Numbered from the stretch's first letter, positions 37,386 through 48,022 are shown. The stretch is 64,000 nt of DNA from Rhodopseudomonas_A palustris_F (GCF_000013745.1 NC_007925.1:2604001-2668000); one strand, 5' to 3'. Translations and numbers: made by a program. Notes: a model not told the origin generated them from the sequence alone.

Positions 37386-38239
37386 CCGAGGTGAATCAGG
37401 AACAGGCGGCGCCGACACCGGTGGCCGACACCGGCTCGCGCAATCTGGTGATGCGCGCAGCGACCGCGCTGGTTTTGGCGCCGCTGGCGATCGGCATTGC
37501 CTATGCGGGCGGATGGGCCTGGGCCGTACTGGCCACCGCGGTGGCGGTCGGCCTCTACATCGAATGGCTCAGCGTAGTCGGCGCGGTCGGCGACAAGCGC
37601 GTGGTCGCGGCCGGTAGCGTCGCGCTGGCGCTCGGCGGCGGCGCGCTGGCGCTCGGGCAGGGCGCGCTCTGCGTGTTTCTGATCGTGGCCGGACTGGTTG
37701 CGGTGGCGGCGCTGAATGCGGAGCGGCGCGGCTGGAGCGTGCTGGGCTATGGCTACGCCGCCGCGGCGCTGATCGCCTCGGTGCTGGTGCGGCTCGATCC
37801 CAACGAAGGCTTTGCCGCGCTGATCCTGGTGCTGCTGGTGGTGTGGGTGACCGACATCGGCGGCTACTTCGCCGGCCGCGGCATTGGCGGGCCGAAGCTG
37901 TGGCCGCGGGTCAGCCCGAAGAAGACCTGGGCCGGCGCGCTCGGCGGATTTTTCGGCAGCCTGATCGTGGCCTCCGGCTTTGCCGCGCTCGGCTATGGCA
38001 AATGGCTGCCGCTGTTGGCGCTGGCGGCGCTGTTGTCGGTGGTGTCGCAACTCGGCGACCTGTTCGAATCGGCGGTGAAGCGGCGGTTCGGCGTCAAGGA
38101 TTCCAGTCACATCATCCCCGGCCATGGCGGTCTGCTCGACCGCCTCGACGGCTATGTTGCGGCAATTGTCGTTGCGGCCCTTTTCGGGGTGATGCGGGGC
38201 GCTTTGGATGGCGCAGGCCGCGGTCTTATGGTTTGGTGA
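37382..38239 (+). CDS. cdsA: Phosphatidate cytidylyltransferase
   Basis: Makes CDP-diacylglycerol for phospholipid synthesis. The 285-residue membrane protein has about eight helices and the family signature VSPKKTWAGALGGFFGS plus SQLGDLFESAVKRRFGVKDSSHIIPGHGGLLDRLDG near the C-terminus. GTG start overlaps uppS; stop lies five bases before dxr. Confidence 0.96.
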   Translation: MTEVNQEQAAPTPVADTGSRNLVMRAATALVLAPLAIGIAYAGGWAWAVLATAVAVGLYIEWLSVVGAVGDKRVVAAGSVALALGGGALALGQGALCVFLIVAGLVAVAALNAERRGWSVLGYGYAAAALIASVLVRLDPNEGFAALILVLLVVWVTDIGGYFAGRGIGGPKLWPRVSPKKTWAGALGGFFGSLIVASGFAALGYGKWLPLLALAALLSVVSQLGDLFESAVKRRFGVKDSSHIIPGHGGLLDRLDGYVAAIVVAALFGVMRGALDGAGRGLMVW

Positions 38240-38243
38240 AAAA

Positions 38244-39467
38244 ATGAGTGCAGTTCCATTGCGAAACGCCAAAGTCGCGGCGTCGGGTGTCCGTAGCGTC
38301 AGCGTGCTCGGGGCCACCGGGTCGATCGGCGACAGCACGATGGACCTGCTGCGGGCCTCGCCCGAGCGCTACCAGGTCGAGGCGCTGACCGCGAACACCA
38401 ACGTCGCCGGCCTCGCCAAGCTGGCCCGCGAATTCAACGCCCGCTTCGTCGCGGTGGCCGATCCCGCGCGCTTGAGCGAATTGCGCGCGGCGCTGGCCGG
38501 AACCGGCATCGCCTGCGGAGCAGGGGACAGCGCCATCGTCGAAGCCGCCGAGCGGCCGGCGGATTGGGTGATGGCGGCGGTCGCTGGCGCCGCCGGGTTG
38601 AAGCCGACGCTGGCCGCGGTCGACCGCGGCGCTCACGTCGCGCTCGCCAACAAGGAATGCCTGGTTTGCGCCGGGGAATTCTTCATGGACCGCGCGGCGA
38701 AAGCCGGCGCCACCATCCTGCCGGCGGATTCCGAACACAACGCGCTGTTCCAAGCGCTCGCCTCCGGCAACCGCGACGAACTCACCAAGGTGATCATCAC
38801 CGCCTCGGGCGGCCCGTTCCGCACCTGGGCCGCCGCCGATATCGAGCAGGCGACGCTGGCGCAGGCCTTGAAGCATCCGAACTGGAGCATGGGGCAGAAG
38901 ATCACCATCGATTCGGCGTCGATGATGAACAAGGGCCTCGAAGTGATCGAGGCGTCCTGGCTGTTCGCGCTGTCGCCCGACGAGATCGACGTGGTGGTGC
39001 ATCCGCAGTCGATCATCCACGGCATGGTGGAGTTTTCCGACCGCTCGGTGGTGGCGCAACTGGGGTCGCCCGACATGCGCACCCCGATCGCGCATTGCCT
39101 CGGCTGGCCCGACCGCATCGTCGGCCGTGCCGCGCCGCTCGACCTCGCCAAGATCGGAACCCTGACCTTCGAGGCGCCGGATTATGCCCGGTTCCCTGGT
39201 TTGAAGCTGGCCTATGAGGCGTTGCGCGCCGGCAACGGCGCCACCACGGTGTACAATGCCGCCAACGAGGTCGCGGTGGCCGCGTTCATCGCGCAGCGGA
39301 TCCGGTTCGGCGCGATCGCACGCCTGGTCGAGGAAACCATGAGTTCCTGGATCCGCGCCGGCAATCAGGCGCCGTTGAGCTGCGCCGACGACGCCATCGC
39401 GGTCGACCACAGCGCGCGAAATATGGCTGCCGCGCTATTGCCTCAAATTGCCGCAAAGGCATCCTAG
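38244..39467 (+). CDS. dxr: 1-deoxy-D-xylulose 5-phosphate reductoisomerase
   Basis: First committed step of the MEP pathway, making the isoprenoid precursors used by UppS and for photosynthetic pigments and quinones. The 407-residue product has the NADPH-binding VLGATGSIGDSTMDLLR, the metal-site segment ILPADSEHNALFQAL, ITASGGPFRTW and SASMMNKGLEVIEASWLF, and VHPQSIIHGMVEF. I take the ATG at 38244 rather than the one inside cdsA. Confidence 0.97.
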   Translation: MSAVPLRNAKVAASGVRSVSVLGATGSIGDSTMDLLRASPERYQVEALTANTNVAGLAKLAREFNARFVAVADPARLSELRAALAGTGIACGAGDSAIVEAAERPADWVMAAVAGAAGLKPTLAAVDRGAHVALANKECLVCAGEFFMDRAAKAGATILPADSEHNALFQALASGNRDELTKVIITASGGPFRTWAAADIEQATLAQALKHPNWSMGQKITIDSASMMNKGLEVIEASWLFALSPDEIDVVVHPQSIIHGMVEFSDRSVVAQLGSPDMRTPIAHCLGWPDRIVGRAAPLDLAKIGTLTFEAPDYARFPGLKLAYEALRAGNGATTVYNAANEVAVAAFIAQRIRFGAIARLVEETMSSWIRAGNQAPLSCADDAIAVDHSARNMAAALLPQIAAKAS

Positions 39468-39478
39468 AGCATTAAACA

Positions 39479-39495
39479 CAGGGCCTTCGGCCCTG
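39479..39495 (+). terminator. Short hairpin between dxr and rseP
   Basis: CAGGGCC-TTC-GGCCCTG, a perfect 7-bp stem with a tiny loop, 12 bases after the dxr stop and just before the GAGGGGA ribosome binding site of rseP. No T-run. It may be an mRNA processing or weak termination element. Confidence 0.4.
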
Positions 39496-39509
39496 CTGAG
39501 GGGAATCGG

Positions 39510-40661
39510 ATGCCGGACGTTTTTCTAAATAGTTTCAACGTATTGAGCCATGGCGTGATCGGTTACGTCATTCCCTTTCTGTTTGTTTTGACGATCGTGG
39601 TTTTCTTCCATGAACTGGGGCATTTCCTGGTCGCCCGTTGGGCCGGGGTGAAAGTGCTGACGTTCTCGCTCGGCTTCGGTCCGGAATTGGTCGGCTTCAA
39701 CGACAAGCACGGCACCCGCTGGAAGATCTCCGCGGTGCCGCTCGGCGGCTACGTCAAATTCTTCGGCGACGAGAGCGAAGCGTCGACGCCCTCCAGCGCC
39801 GCGTTGTCGGCGATGTCCGCGGCGGAACGCGAAGGCAGCTTTCACCACAAGAAAGTCGGCCCGCGGGCGGCGATCGTCGCCGCCGGGCCGATCGCCAATT
39901 TCCTGCTCTCGATCGCGATTTTCGCCGCGCTGTTCACGATTTCAGGCCGGCCGATCACCAGTGCCAGGGTCGACACCGTGCAGGCCGACAGTGCGGCCGC
40001 CGCCGCCGGCTTTAAGCCCGGCGACGTCGTGCTGCAGATCGGCGGCAAGAAGATCGACAGTTTCACCGAGATGCAGCGCACCGTCGGCAGCGAGGCGGGC
40101 CAAGAGCTGAGCTTCACCATCAAGCGCGGCGACGCCACGCTGGAACTTCGCGCCACTCCGGTGCTGAAGGAAATCAAGGACAGCTTCGGCAACGCGCACC
40201 GGGTCGGCATTCTCGGCATCAGCCGCGCCACCAATCCGGGCGACGTGGTGACCGAGCGGGTGGACCCGGCGACCGCGCTGCTGCTTGGCGTCAAGGAAAC
40301 CTGGTTCGTGGTCGATCGCACGCTGGCCTATATCGGCGGCATCTTCACCGGCCGCGAGGCCGCCGATCAGCTCGGCGGGCCGCTGCGAATCGCCCAGATC
40401 TCCGGGCAGGTCGCGACCTTCGGCATCTCGCCGCTGCTGCATCTGGCGGCGGTGCTGTCGGTGTCGATCGGACTGCTCAACCTGTTTCCGGTGCCGCTGC
40501 TCGATGGCGGACACCTTTTGTTCTATGCGGTCGAGGCGGCGCGCGGCCGGCCGTTGTCGGAACGCGCCCAGGAAATGGGCTTTCGCATCGGTTTAGGGCT
40601 GGTTTTGATGCTGATGGTGTTCGCCACCTACAATGATATCTTGCATCTGGCGGCGTCATGA
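39510..40661 (+). CDS. rseP: Site-2 intramembrane metalloprotease RseP
   Basis: Cuts anti-sigma factors and signal-peptide remnants in the membrane. The 383-residue product has the zinc motif HELGH at residues 34-38, the GFGPEL segment, one PDZ domain (about residues 130-210), and the second catalytic motif LLDGGHLLFY in the last third, with four transmembrane helices. Only one PDZ domain is evident, while E. coli RseP has two. It lies just before bamA, as in most proteobacteria. Confidence 0.95.
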   Translation: MPDVFLNSFNVLSHGVIGYVIPFLFVLTIVVFFHELGHFLVARWAGVKVLTFSLGFGPELVGFNDKHGTRWKISAVPLGGYVKFFGDESEASTPSSAALSAMSAAEREGSFHHKKVGPRAAIVAAGPIANFLLSIAIFAALFTISGRPITSARVDTVQADSAAAAAGFKPGDVVLQIGGKKIDSFTEMQRTVGSEAGQELSFTIKRGDATLELRATPVLKEIKDSFGNAHRVGILGISRATNPGDVVTERVDPATALLLGVKETWFVVDRTLAYIGGIFTGREAADQLGGPLRIAQISGQVATFGISPLLHLAAVLSVSIGLLNLFPVPLLDGGHLLFYAVEAARGRPLSERAQEMGFRIGLGLVLMLMVFATYNDILHLAAS

Positions 40662-40834
40662 GCCGCGATTCGGAGCCCGTGGCCGATAGGCAACGTCTTG
40701 GAATGAAATTGAAATTGCACCGCGAATGGCCGTTTGCCCAATCGACAAAATTGTCTACAAGCGATGCAGCGAATGGGAATCTGCCGGTGCGCTGGGGTGC
40801 AATCCGGCACTGGAATGACAAGGGCGCGTTGCGC

Positions 40835-43360
40835 ATGAACGTTGGAATGCGAGTGTTGCGGGGAGGCCTGACGGCAGCCTTGGTATTTTTCGCCGTGCCT
40901 GTCGCCGCTACGGTGACTGCAGCGCTGCTGACGTCGCCTGCGTCTGCCCAAACGGCAGACTCCATCGCCGTCGAGGGGAATCGGCGCGTCGAAGTGGAAA
41001 CCATCCGCTCCTATTTCAAGGCGGGTCCCGGTGGTCGGCTCGACCAGGGGCGGATCGATGACGGCCTCAAGGCCCTGATCGAGACCGGCCTGTTCCAGGA
41101 CGTGCGCATCAACCAGGCCGGCGGCCGGTTGGTGGTCACCGTGGTGGAAAACCCGGTGATCGGCCGCGTTGCCTTCGAGGGCAACAAGAAGGTCAAGGAC
41201 GAACAGCTCAGCGCGGAACTCCAATCGAAGCCGCGCGGCACGCTGTCGCGCCCGATGGTGCAATCCGACGCGCTGCGTATCGCCGAAATCTATCGCCGCT
41301 CCGGCCGCTACGACGTCCGCGTCACGCCGGAAATCATCGAGCAGCCGAACAACCGCGTCGACCTGGTGTTCACCGTCGAGGAGGGCGCCAAGACCGGCGT
41401 CCGCTCGATCGAATTCATCGGCAACAACGCGTTCTCGTCCTATCGCCTCAAGGACATCATCAAGACCCACGAGTCCAATTTCCTGAGCTTCCTGGCCTCG
41501 GGCGATCTGTACGATCCGGATCGGGTCGAAGCCGACCGCGACCTGATTCGCCGCTATTACCTGAAGCACGGCTACGCCGACGTGCAGGTGGTGGCCGCGC
41601 TGACCGAATACGATCCCGAGAAGAAGGGCTTCCTGGTCACTTTCAAGATCGAGGAAGGCCAGCAGTATCGCGTCGGTTCGGTCGAATTCCAGTCCACCAT
41701 TCCGACGCTCGATGCCAATTCGTTCCGCAGCTATTCGCGGGTGTCGGTTGGCTCGCTGTACAACGCCGAAGCGCTGGAGAAGTCGGTCGAGGAGATGTCG
41801 ATCGAGGCGTCGCGGCGCGGCTATTCCTTCGCCACCGTGCGTCCGCGCGGCGACCGCAACTACGACAACCACACCGTGTCGATCGTGTTCGCGATCGATG
41901 AAGGTCCGCGCACCTATATCGAGCGCATCGACGTGCGCGGCAACACCCGCACCCGGGATTACGTGATCCGCCGCGAGTTCGATCTGTCCGAAGGCGACGC
42001 CTACAACCGCGCCTTGGTCGATCGCGCCGAGCGCCGGCTGAAGAACCTCGACTTCTTCAAGAGCGTGAAGGTCGTCACCGAGCCCGGCTCGTCGAGCGAC
42101 CGCATTATCCTGGTGGTCGATCTCGAAGAGAAATCCACCGGCGACTTCTCGGTGTCGGGCGGCTATTCCACCAGCGACGGCGCGTTGGCCGAAGTCTCGG
42201 TGTCGGAACGCAACTTCCTCGGCCGCGGCCTGTTCGCCAAGGCTTCGGTGAGCTACGGCCAGTATTCCCGCGGCTATTCGCTGTCCCTGGTCGAGCCCTA
42301 TCTGCTCGACTACCGGGTGGCGCTCGGCCTCGACCTCTATCAGCGCCAGCAGCTCGCCAACAGCTACGTCTCCTACACCACCAAGACGCTCGGCTTCAGC
42401 CCGCGGCTCGGCTTCGGTCTGCGGGAAGATTTGTCGCTGCAGGTGCGCTATTCGATCTATCAGCAGGAAATCTCGCTGCCGGACGCGCTGAACAATTGTA
42501 ACAACAACTTCGGGTCGTCCTATTTCCCGACCCCGGGCTTCATCAATGCCGGCAACCCGAACAACACGTCGTATGGTTCATATGGCTGTCTCGGCGACGG
42601 CGAAGCCGCGCTTCCGGTCCGCATCGAGCTGCAGGACGGCAAGGCGCTGACCTCGGCGATCGGCTACACGCTGACCTACAACACCCTCGACAACAACAAG
42701 AACCCGACCGACGGTCTGCTGATCGATCTGCGGCAGGACTACGCCGGCGTCGGCGGCGACGTCAGCTATCTGAAGTCGGCCTTCGATGCGAAGTACTACA
42801 CTCCGCTGGTCGCCGATATCGTCGGGTTGATCCACGTGCAGGGCGGTATCCTGAACGAAGCCGGCGGCAAGGACATCCGCATGCTGGATCATTTCCAGAT
42901 GGGTCCGAACCTGGTGCGCGGCTTTGCGCCGAACGGCATCGGTGCGCGCGACATCTCGAACTACGGTCTGACCGGCTACGGCGATGCGCTGGGCGGCACC
43001 AAATATTGGGGTGCGTCGGCTGAATTGCAGATGCCGTTCTGGTTCCTGCCGAAGGAAGTCGGCGTCAAGGGCGCGATCTATGCCGATGCCGGTTCGCTGT
43101 GGGACTACAAGGGCCCGACCTCGTGGGCGCTCACCAACCAGGTCAACACCGCGACCTGCGTCCCCGCCACCAAGAACGATGTCGGTACCTGTGCCGGCAT
43201 GACCTACGACGACAGCAATCTGGTCCGCACCTCGGTCGGTGTCGGCTTGATCTGGGCCTCGCCGTTCGGTCCGCTGCGCTTCGACTACGCGATCCCGCTC
43301 ACCAAAGGTCAGTTCGACCGCGTGCAGCAGTTCAAGTTCGGTGGCGGCACCTCGTTCTGA
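40835..43360 (+). CDS. bamA: Outer membrane protein assembly factor BamA
   Basis: Inserts beta-barrel proteins into the outer membrane. From the ATG at 40835 the 841-residue product has a signal peptide ([18 protein letters not shown]...ASAQ), five POTRA domains (about residues 50-450, starting [14 protein letters not shown]) and a 16-strand barrel with the lid motif [10 protein letters not shown] and a terminal Phe. The open frame extends upstream to 40658 without homologous sequence; I chose the ATG directly before a signal peptide. A Cys-containing loop ([13 protein letters not shown]...[10 protein letters not shown]) near residue 550-590 looks like a lineage-specific surface loop. Confidence 0.95.
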
Positions 43361-43391
43361 GCCCCACCGGGGCCAGACAGCGACGGGCGTA

Positions 43392-44468
43392 ATGGCGCAA
43401 CCATCGTTCTTCAAGCAAGGCCCTTCGTCGACGCTGGCTGAAATCGCGGCGTTGACGAAGGCGGAATTGGTCGACGCGTCGCGCGCCGACCATCGCATCA
43501 CCGGGGTGGCCTCGCTCGACGAAGCGGGGCCGATGCATCTCGGCTTCTTCGAAAACATCAAATACGCCGGGCAGTTGGCGCAGACCCGCGCCGGCGCCGT
43601 TCTGGTCAGCCCGCGGTTCGAGGCCAGCGTGCCGCCGCACGTCGCGGTGCTGCGGGCCAAGAGCCCGTTTCGCGCCTTCGTCGCCTATGCGCGCCTCATC
43701 CACCAGGACGCGATGCGGCCACAGTCCGGCTTCGATCTCACCGGCATCGCGGCCTCCGCGGTGATCCATCCGACCGCGCGGCTCGAGGACGGCGTCACCG
43801 TCGATCCGTTGGCGGTGATCGGTCCGCAGGTGGAAATCGGCGCCGGTTCGGTGATCGGCTCCGGCGCGGTGCTTTCGCCGGGTGTCCGGATCGGGCGGGA
43901 CTGCAATGTCGGCGCCGGCACGGTGATTCAATTCGCGCTGATCGGCAACAACGTGCTGATCCATCCCGGCTGCCAGATCGGCCAGGACGGCTACGGTTTC
44001 ATCTTCGCCGAGACTCACCAGAAGGTGCCGCAGACCGGCCGCGTCATCATCCAGAACGACGTCGAGATCGGCGCCGGCACCACCATCGACCGCGGCAGCC
44101 TGCGCGACACCGTGATCGGCGAGGGCAGCAAGATCGATAATCAGGTGCAGATCGGCCACAATGTAACAATTGGTCGACATTGCCTGATTGCCGCGCAATG
44201 CGGACTTGCCGGAAGCCTGACGCTCGGCGACAACGTCGCGCTGGGCGCCAAGGTCGGGATCAACAATCATCTCCACATCGGCGATGGCGCCCAGGTGACC
44301 GCGATGAGCGCGGTCAAGGACGACGTGCCGGCCAATGGCCGCTGGGGCGGCTACTTCGCAAAGCCGACCAAGCAATGGTTCCGCGAAATTCTCGCGGTGG
44401 AGCGCTTGCCGAAGAGCGGCGCGCCGGGCGCGGATTCAAAAGATGCGAAGGGCGAGAGGCAAGGTTGA
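43392..44468 (+). CDS. lpxD: UDP-3-O-(3-hydroxyacyl)glucosamine N-acyltransferase
   Basis: Third step of lipid A synthesis. The 358-residue product has an N-terminal uridine-binding domain ([22 protein letters not shown]) and a left-handed beta-helix of hexapeptide repeats; the catalytic His lies in [19 protein letters not shown]-terminal helical segment follows the repeats. ATG at 43392. The stop overlaps fabZ. Confidence 0.96.
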
Positions 44469-44923
44469 TGGAGTCACCGATCAGAATTGAGACCGTGGAC
44501 ATCAACACGATTCTCAAGACCTTGCCGCACCGTTATCCGTTTCTGCTGATCGACCGGGTCGTCAACATCCGCCAGGACTACAGCGGCATCGGCATCAAGA
44601 ACGTCAGCTTCAACGAGCCGGCGTTTCTCGGGCACTTCCCCGAGCGGCCGGTGTTTCCCGGCGTGCTGATGATCGAGGGCATGGCGCAGACCGCCGGCGT
44701 GATCGGCATTATGTCGGTCGAAGGCACCGAGAAGCCGCGCGCGGTATATTTCCTCACCATCGACAAGTGCAAGTTTCGCAAGCCGGTGCTGCCCGGCGAC
44801 ACCATCGAATATCACATGAAGAGCATTGGCCGGCGCAAGTCGATGTGGTGGTTTCACGGCGACGCCAAGGTCAACGGCGTGGTGGTGGCGGAAGCCGACG
44901 TCGGCGCGATGCTGACCGACTGA
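44468..44923 (+). CDS. fabZ: 3-hydroxyacyl-ACP dehydratase FabZ
   Basis: Dehydrates hydroxyacyl-ACP in fatty acid synthesis, competing with LpxA/LpxD for hydroxyacyl chains. The 151-residue hot-dog protein has LPHRYPFLLIDRV, then GHFPERPVFPGVLMIEGMAQ with catalytic His56 and Glu70. The ATG sits in the lpxD stop codon (TGATG). Confidence 0.96.
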   Translation: MESPIRIETVDINTILKTLPHRYPFLLIDRVVNIRQDYSGIGIKNVSFNEPAFLGHFPERPVFPGVLMIEGMAQTAGVIGIMSVEGTEKPRAVYFLTIDKCKFRKPVLPGDTIEYHMKSIGRRKSMWWFHGDAKVNGVVVAEADVGAMLTD

Positions 44924-45068
44924 GCTGGCTGCGCCGTCGATCCCGCGCGTTGTCGCGCGCGCCGGATGAGCCGTCCGCGCCCGCCAGGCGCGTTGTCATA
45001 TTGCGTGATCCAACGTTAGTGGACAGCTTTGGCGGCAGGGGCTAACCACACGAAATCAACGCCAAGAC

Positions 45069-45111
45069 GCATGATCCCGAGAACCGGATCCGGTTGTCGG
45101 CCGGATCATGC
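45069..45111. repeat. Palindromic GCATGATC repeat in the fabZ-lpxA gap
   Basis: A 43-bp imperfect palindrome with ends GCATGATCC and GGATCATGC and a central AACCGGATCCGGTT core. It resembles a short dispersed repeat that I recall as abundant in Bradyrhizobium and Rhodopseudomonas intergenic regions. Transcribed, it would form a long hairpin between fabZ and lpxA, so it could separate two transcripts; there is no T-run. Confidence 0.7.
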
Positions 45112-45137
45112 GCGAGACTGACCTAGACTGGAGCTCC

Positions 45138-45959
45138 ATGAGCACGATTGATTCCACCGCGCGGGTTGAAGACGGCGCCGTGATCGGCGACGGCACCTCG
45201 ATCGGTCCGTTTTGCATCGTCGGCCGCGACGTCGTGATCGGCGCCAACTGCCGGTTGATCTCGCACGTCAACATCGACGGCCACACCACGATCGGCGACG
45301 GCACCACGATTTATCCGTTCGCCTCGCTCGGCACGCCGCCGCAATCGACCGGCTACAAGGGCGAACCGACCAAGCTCGACGTTGGCAGCGGCTGCACGAT
45401 TCGCGAATCGGTGACGATGAATCGCGGCACGGTGTCGGGCGGCGGCATCACCCGGGTCGGCGACCGCGGCTTCTTTATGACCGCCAGCCATATCGGCCAC
45501 GATTGCCACGTCGGCAACGACGTGATCTTCGCCAACACCGCAACGCTCGGCGGACATTGCGAGATCGGCGACTTCACCTTCATCGGCGGCATGACCGTGT
45601 TTCAGCAGTTTACCCGGGTCGGCGCCCAGGTGATGATCGGCGGTGCCAGCGGGGTGCGCGACGACGTGATTCCCTACGGCCTCGCCAACGGCATCTACGC
45701 GCATCTGTCGGGCCTCAACATCGTCGGCATGCGGCGGCGCAAATTCACCAAGCAGCGGCTCGTCGTGGTGCGCTCGTTCTTCGACGAACTGTTTCATAGC
45801 GCGGGCCTGTTCGCCGATCGGCTCGAGCAGGTGCGCCGGCGTGCCGGCGAGGATCCGGCGATCGCCGAGATCATTGCGTTCATCGACGAGGGCAAGGCGC
45901 GGGGCGGCCGACATCGCTCGCTGTGCATGCCCGCAGACGGCGGCAGCGTCGTCGATTAG
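45138..45959 (+). CDS. lpxA: UDP-N-acetylglucosamine acyltransferase
   Basis: First step of lipid A synthesis, with a 273-residue product. It starts MSTIDSTARVEDGAVIGDGTSIGPF, a hexapeptide-repeat beta-helix, contains the catalytic region ASHIGHDCHVGNDV, and has the C-terminal helical domain (LSGLNIVGMRRRKFTKQ). I chose the ATG at 45138; the longer reading from 45108 adds ten residues and begins inside the edge of the palindromic repeat. Confidence 0.96.
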   Translation: MSTIDSTARVEDGAVIGDGTSIGPFCIVGRDVVIGANCRLISHVNIDGHTTIGDGTTIYPFASLGTPPQSTGYKGEPTKLDVGSGCTIRESVTMNRGTVSGGGITRVGDRGFFMTASHIGHDCHVGNDVIFANTATLGGHCEIGDFTFIGGMTVFQQFTRVGAQVMIGGASGVRDDVIPYGLANGIYAHLSGLNIVGMRRRKFTKQRLVVVRSFFDELFHSAGLFADRLEQVRRRAGEDPAIAEIIAFIDEGKARGGRHRSLCMPADGGSVVD

Positions 45960-45977
45960 CGGAGTCGCTCGAGGGCC

Positions 45978-46832
45978 ATGGCCGAGGTTGCGCAGATCTC
46001 CTCACCGATCGGCCTGGTCGCGGGCGGCGGCGTGTTGCCGTTCGCGGTCGCCGACTCGCTCTTGGCGCGCGGCATCACCCCGATCATCTTTGCGCTGAAC
46101 GGCTTTTGCGATGCCGCCGCGCTGCACCGTTATCGCCACCACTGGATTTCGATCGGCCGGTTCGGCCGGCTGCAGAAGCTGTTGCGCGCCGAGCATTGCC
46201 GCGAACTGGTGTTCATCGGCGCGGTGGTGCGGCCGTCCTTGTCCGAGGTCCGGCTGGATTGGGGCGCCGTCAAAGTGATCCGCGCGGTGATGGCGGCGTA
46301 TCGCGGCGGCGATGATCATCTGTTGTCCGGCATCGGCCAGATCTTCGAGAAGGACGGCTTTCGGCTGCTCGGCATCCGCGACGTCGCGCCGGATCTGTTG
46401 ATGCCGGCGGGCTGCCTGACCCGCGCCACGCCCGATGGCAGCACCGTAGCGGACATCGCCAAGGGCCGCGCCGTGCTGGCGGCGCTGAGCCCGTTCGACA
46501 TCGGGCAGGGCTGCGTGGTGATCGACGGCCACGTCGTGGCGGTCGAGGATATCGGCGGCACCGACGCCTTGCTGGCGAGTGTGGCGCGGCTGCGCGCGCA
46601 GCGGCTGATCCGCGCCAAGCCCAGGCGCGGCGTGCTGGTGAAGGCGCCGAAGGTCGGCCAGAACCTGCGGTTCGATCTGCCGGCGCTGGGGCCGCGCACC
46701 ATCGCCGGCGTCGCCGCCGCCGAATTGGCCGGCATCGCCGTGGTGGCCGGCCATACCGTGGTCGCCGAACCGCAGCCGATGATCGACGCCGCCGACCGCG
46801 CCGGACTGTTCATCACCGGGATGCCGGCGTGA
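45978..46832 (+). CDS. lpxI: UDP-2,3-diacylglucosamine pyrophosphatase LpxI
   Basis: Cleaves UDP-2,3-diacylglucosamine to lipid X in alphaproteobacteria, replacing LpxH. The 284-residue product has the N-terminal IGLVAGGGVLPFAVADSL motif, GGDDHLLSGIGQIFEKDGF, and the C-terminal VLVKAPKVGQNLRFDLPALGPRTI segment of the DUF1009 catalytic domain. It lies between lpxA and lpxB, the usual place. Confidence 0.95.
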   Translation: MAEVAQISSPIGLVAGGGVLPFAVADSLLARGITPIIFALNGFCDAAALHRYRHHWISIGRFGRLQKLLRAEHCRELVFIGAVVRPSLSEVRLDWGAVKVIRAVMAAYRGGDDHLLSGIGQIFEKDGFRLLGIRDVAPDLLMPAGCLTRATPDGSTVADIAKGRAVLAALSPFDIGQGCVVIDGHVVAVEDIGGTDALLASVARLRAQRLIRAKPRRGVLVKAPKVGQNLRFDLPALGPRTIAGVAAAELAGIAVVAGHTVVAEPQPMIDAADRAGLFITGMPA

Positions 46833-48022
46833 TGACCGCCGTTGCAACCCACGCCGTGCGAAAGATCTTCCTGATCGCCACCGAGGAATCCGGCGACCGG
46901 CTCGGCGCCAGCCTGATGCGCGAGCTGCGCGATCGGCTCGGTGCAGCCGTGCGCTTCGAAGGCGTCGGCGGCCGGGCGATGGCGCGCGAGGGCCTCACAT
47001 CGCTGTTTCCGATCGAGGAATTGTCGATCATCGGGCTGTCGGCGGTGGCGCGGCGGCTGCCGACCATCCTGCGCCACATCCGCACCGCGGCGCACGCCGC
47101 GTTGCAGGCCGCGCCGGACGTGCTGGTGATCATCGACAGTCCGGATTTCACCCACCGCGTGGCGCGCCGGGTGCGGGCGCGCGACCCGTCGATCCCGATC
47201 GTCAACTACGTCTCGCCGACGGTGTGGGCGTGGCGGCCGGGGCGGGCGAAGGTGATGCGCAAATATGTCGACCACGTGCTGGCGCTGCTGCCGTTCGAGC
47301 CGGACGAGTATCGCCGGCTGCAGGGGCCGCCTTGCAGCTATGTCGGCCATCCGCTGACCGAGCAGATTGCCACGCTGCGGCCGAACCCTGAGGAGCAATT
47401 GCGCCGCGACGCCGCGCCGCCGGTGCTGTTGGTGCTGCCGGGCAGCCGGCGCAGCGAGATCCGACACCACATGGCGGTGTTCGGCGAAGCGCTCGGCCTG
47501 TTGCAGGCGCAGGGCGTGGCGTTCGAGTTGATCCTGCCGACTATGCCGCACCTCGAAGCCTTGATCGCCGAGGCGCTCAAGCACTGGCCGCTGCAGCCGC
47601 GCGTCGTGGTCGGCGAAAACGACAAGCGCGCGGCGTTTCGCATCGCCCGCGCGGCGCTCGCCAAGTCCGGCACGGTGACGTTGGAACTGGCGGTTGCCGG
47701 GGTGCCGATGGTCACGGCCTATCGCGCCGGCCAGCTCGAGGCCTGGATCGTGCGGCGACGGATCACCTCGGCGTCGGTGATCCTGGCCAATCTGGTGGTC
47801 GGCGAGAACGTCGCCCCGGAATATCTGCAGGAGGAGTGCACGGCGCCGACGTTGGCCGCGGCATTGCGCGACGTGCTCGCCGATTCGCCGCTGCGGCAGC
47901 GCCAGCTCGCAGCGTTCGGCCGGATCGACGCCATCATGTCGACCGGCGCGCAGTCGCCGAGCGCCTGCGCCGCCGACATCGTGCTGGGACTGTTACCCGC
48001 CGCCGCGCCCGCGCTGCGCTAA
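46829..48022 (+). CDS. lpxB: Lipid-A-disaccharide synthase
   Basis: Joins lipid X to UDP-2,3-diacylglucosamine. The 397-residue glycosyltransferase has IATEESGDRLGASLMREL, IDSPDFTHRVARRVR, NYVSPTVWAWRPGRAKVM, YVGHPLTEQ and the LLVLPGSRRSEIRHH donor site. It starts GTGATG overlapping the lpxI stop and ends the long plus-strand run. Confidence 0.96.
   Translation: MMTAVATHAVRKIFLIATEESGDRLGASLMRELRDRLGAAVRFEGVGGRAMAREGLTSLFPIEELSIIGLSAVARRLPTILRHIRTAAHAALQAAPDVLVIIDSPDFTHRVARRVRARDPSIPIVNYVSPTVWAWRPGRAKVMRKYVDHVLALLPFEPDEYRRLQGPPCSYVGHPLTEQIATLRPNPEEQLRRDAAPPVLLVLPGSRRSEIRHHMAVFGEALGLLQAQGVAFELILPTMPHLEALIAEALKHWPLQPRVVVGENDKRAAFRIARAALAKSGTVTLELAVAGVPMVTAYRAGQLEAWIVRRRITSASVILANLVVGENVAPEYLQEECTAPTLAAALRDVLADSPLRQRQLAAFGRIDAIMSTGAQSPSACAADIVLGLLPAAAPALR

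Noticed and set aside
40658..40834. 59-residue N-terminal extension of BamA
   Set aside because: It precedes a clear signal peptide; BamA must begin with that signal for export, so the extension is untranslated leader.
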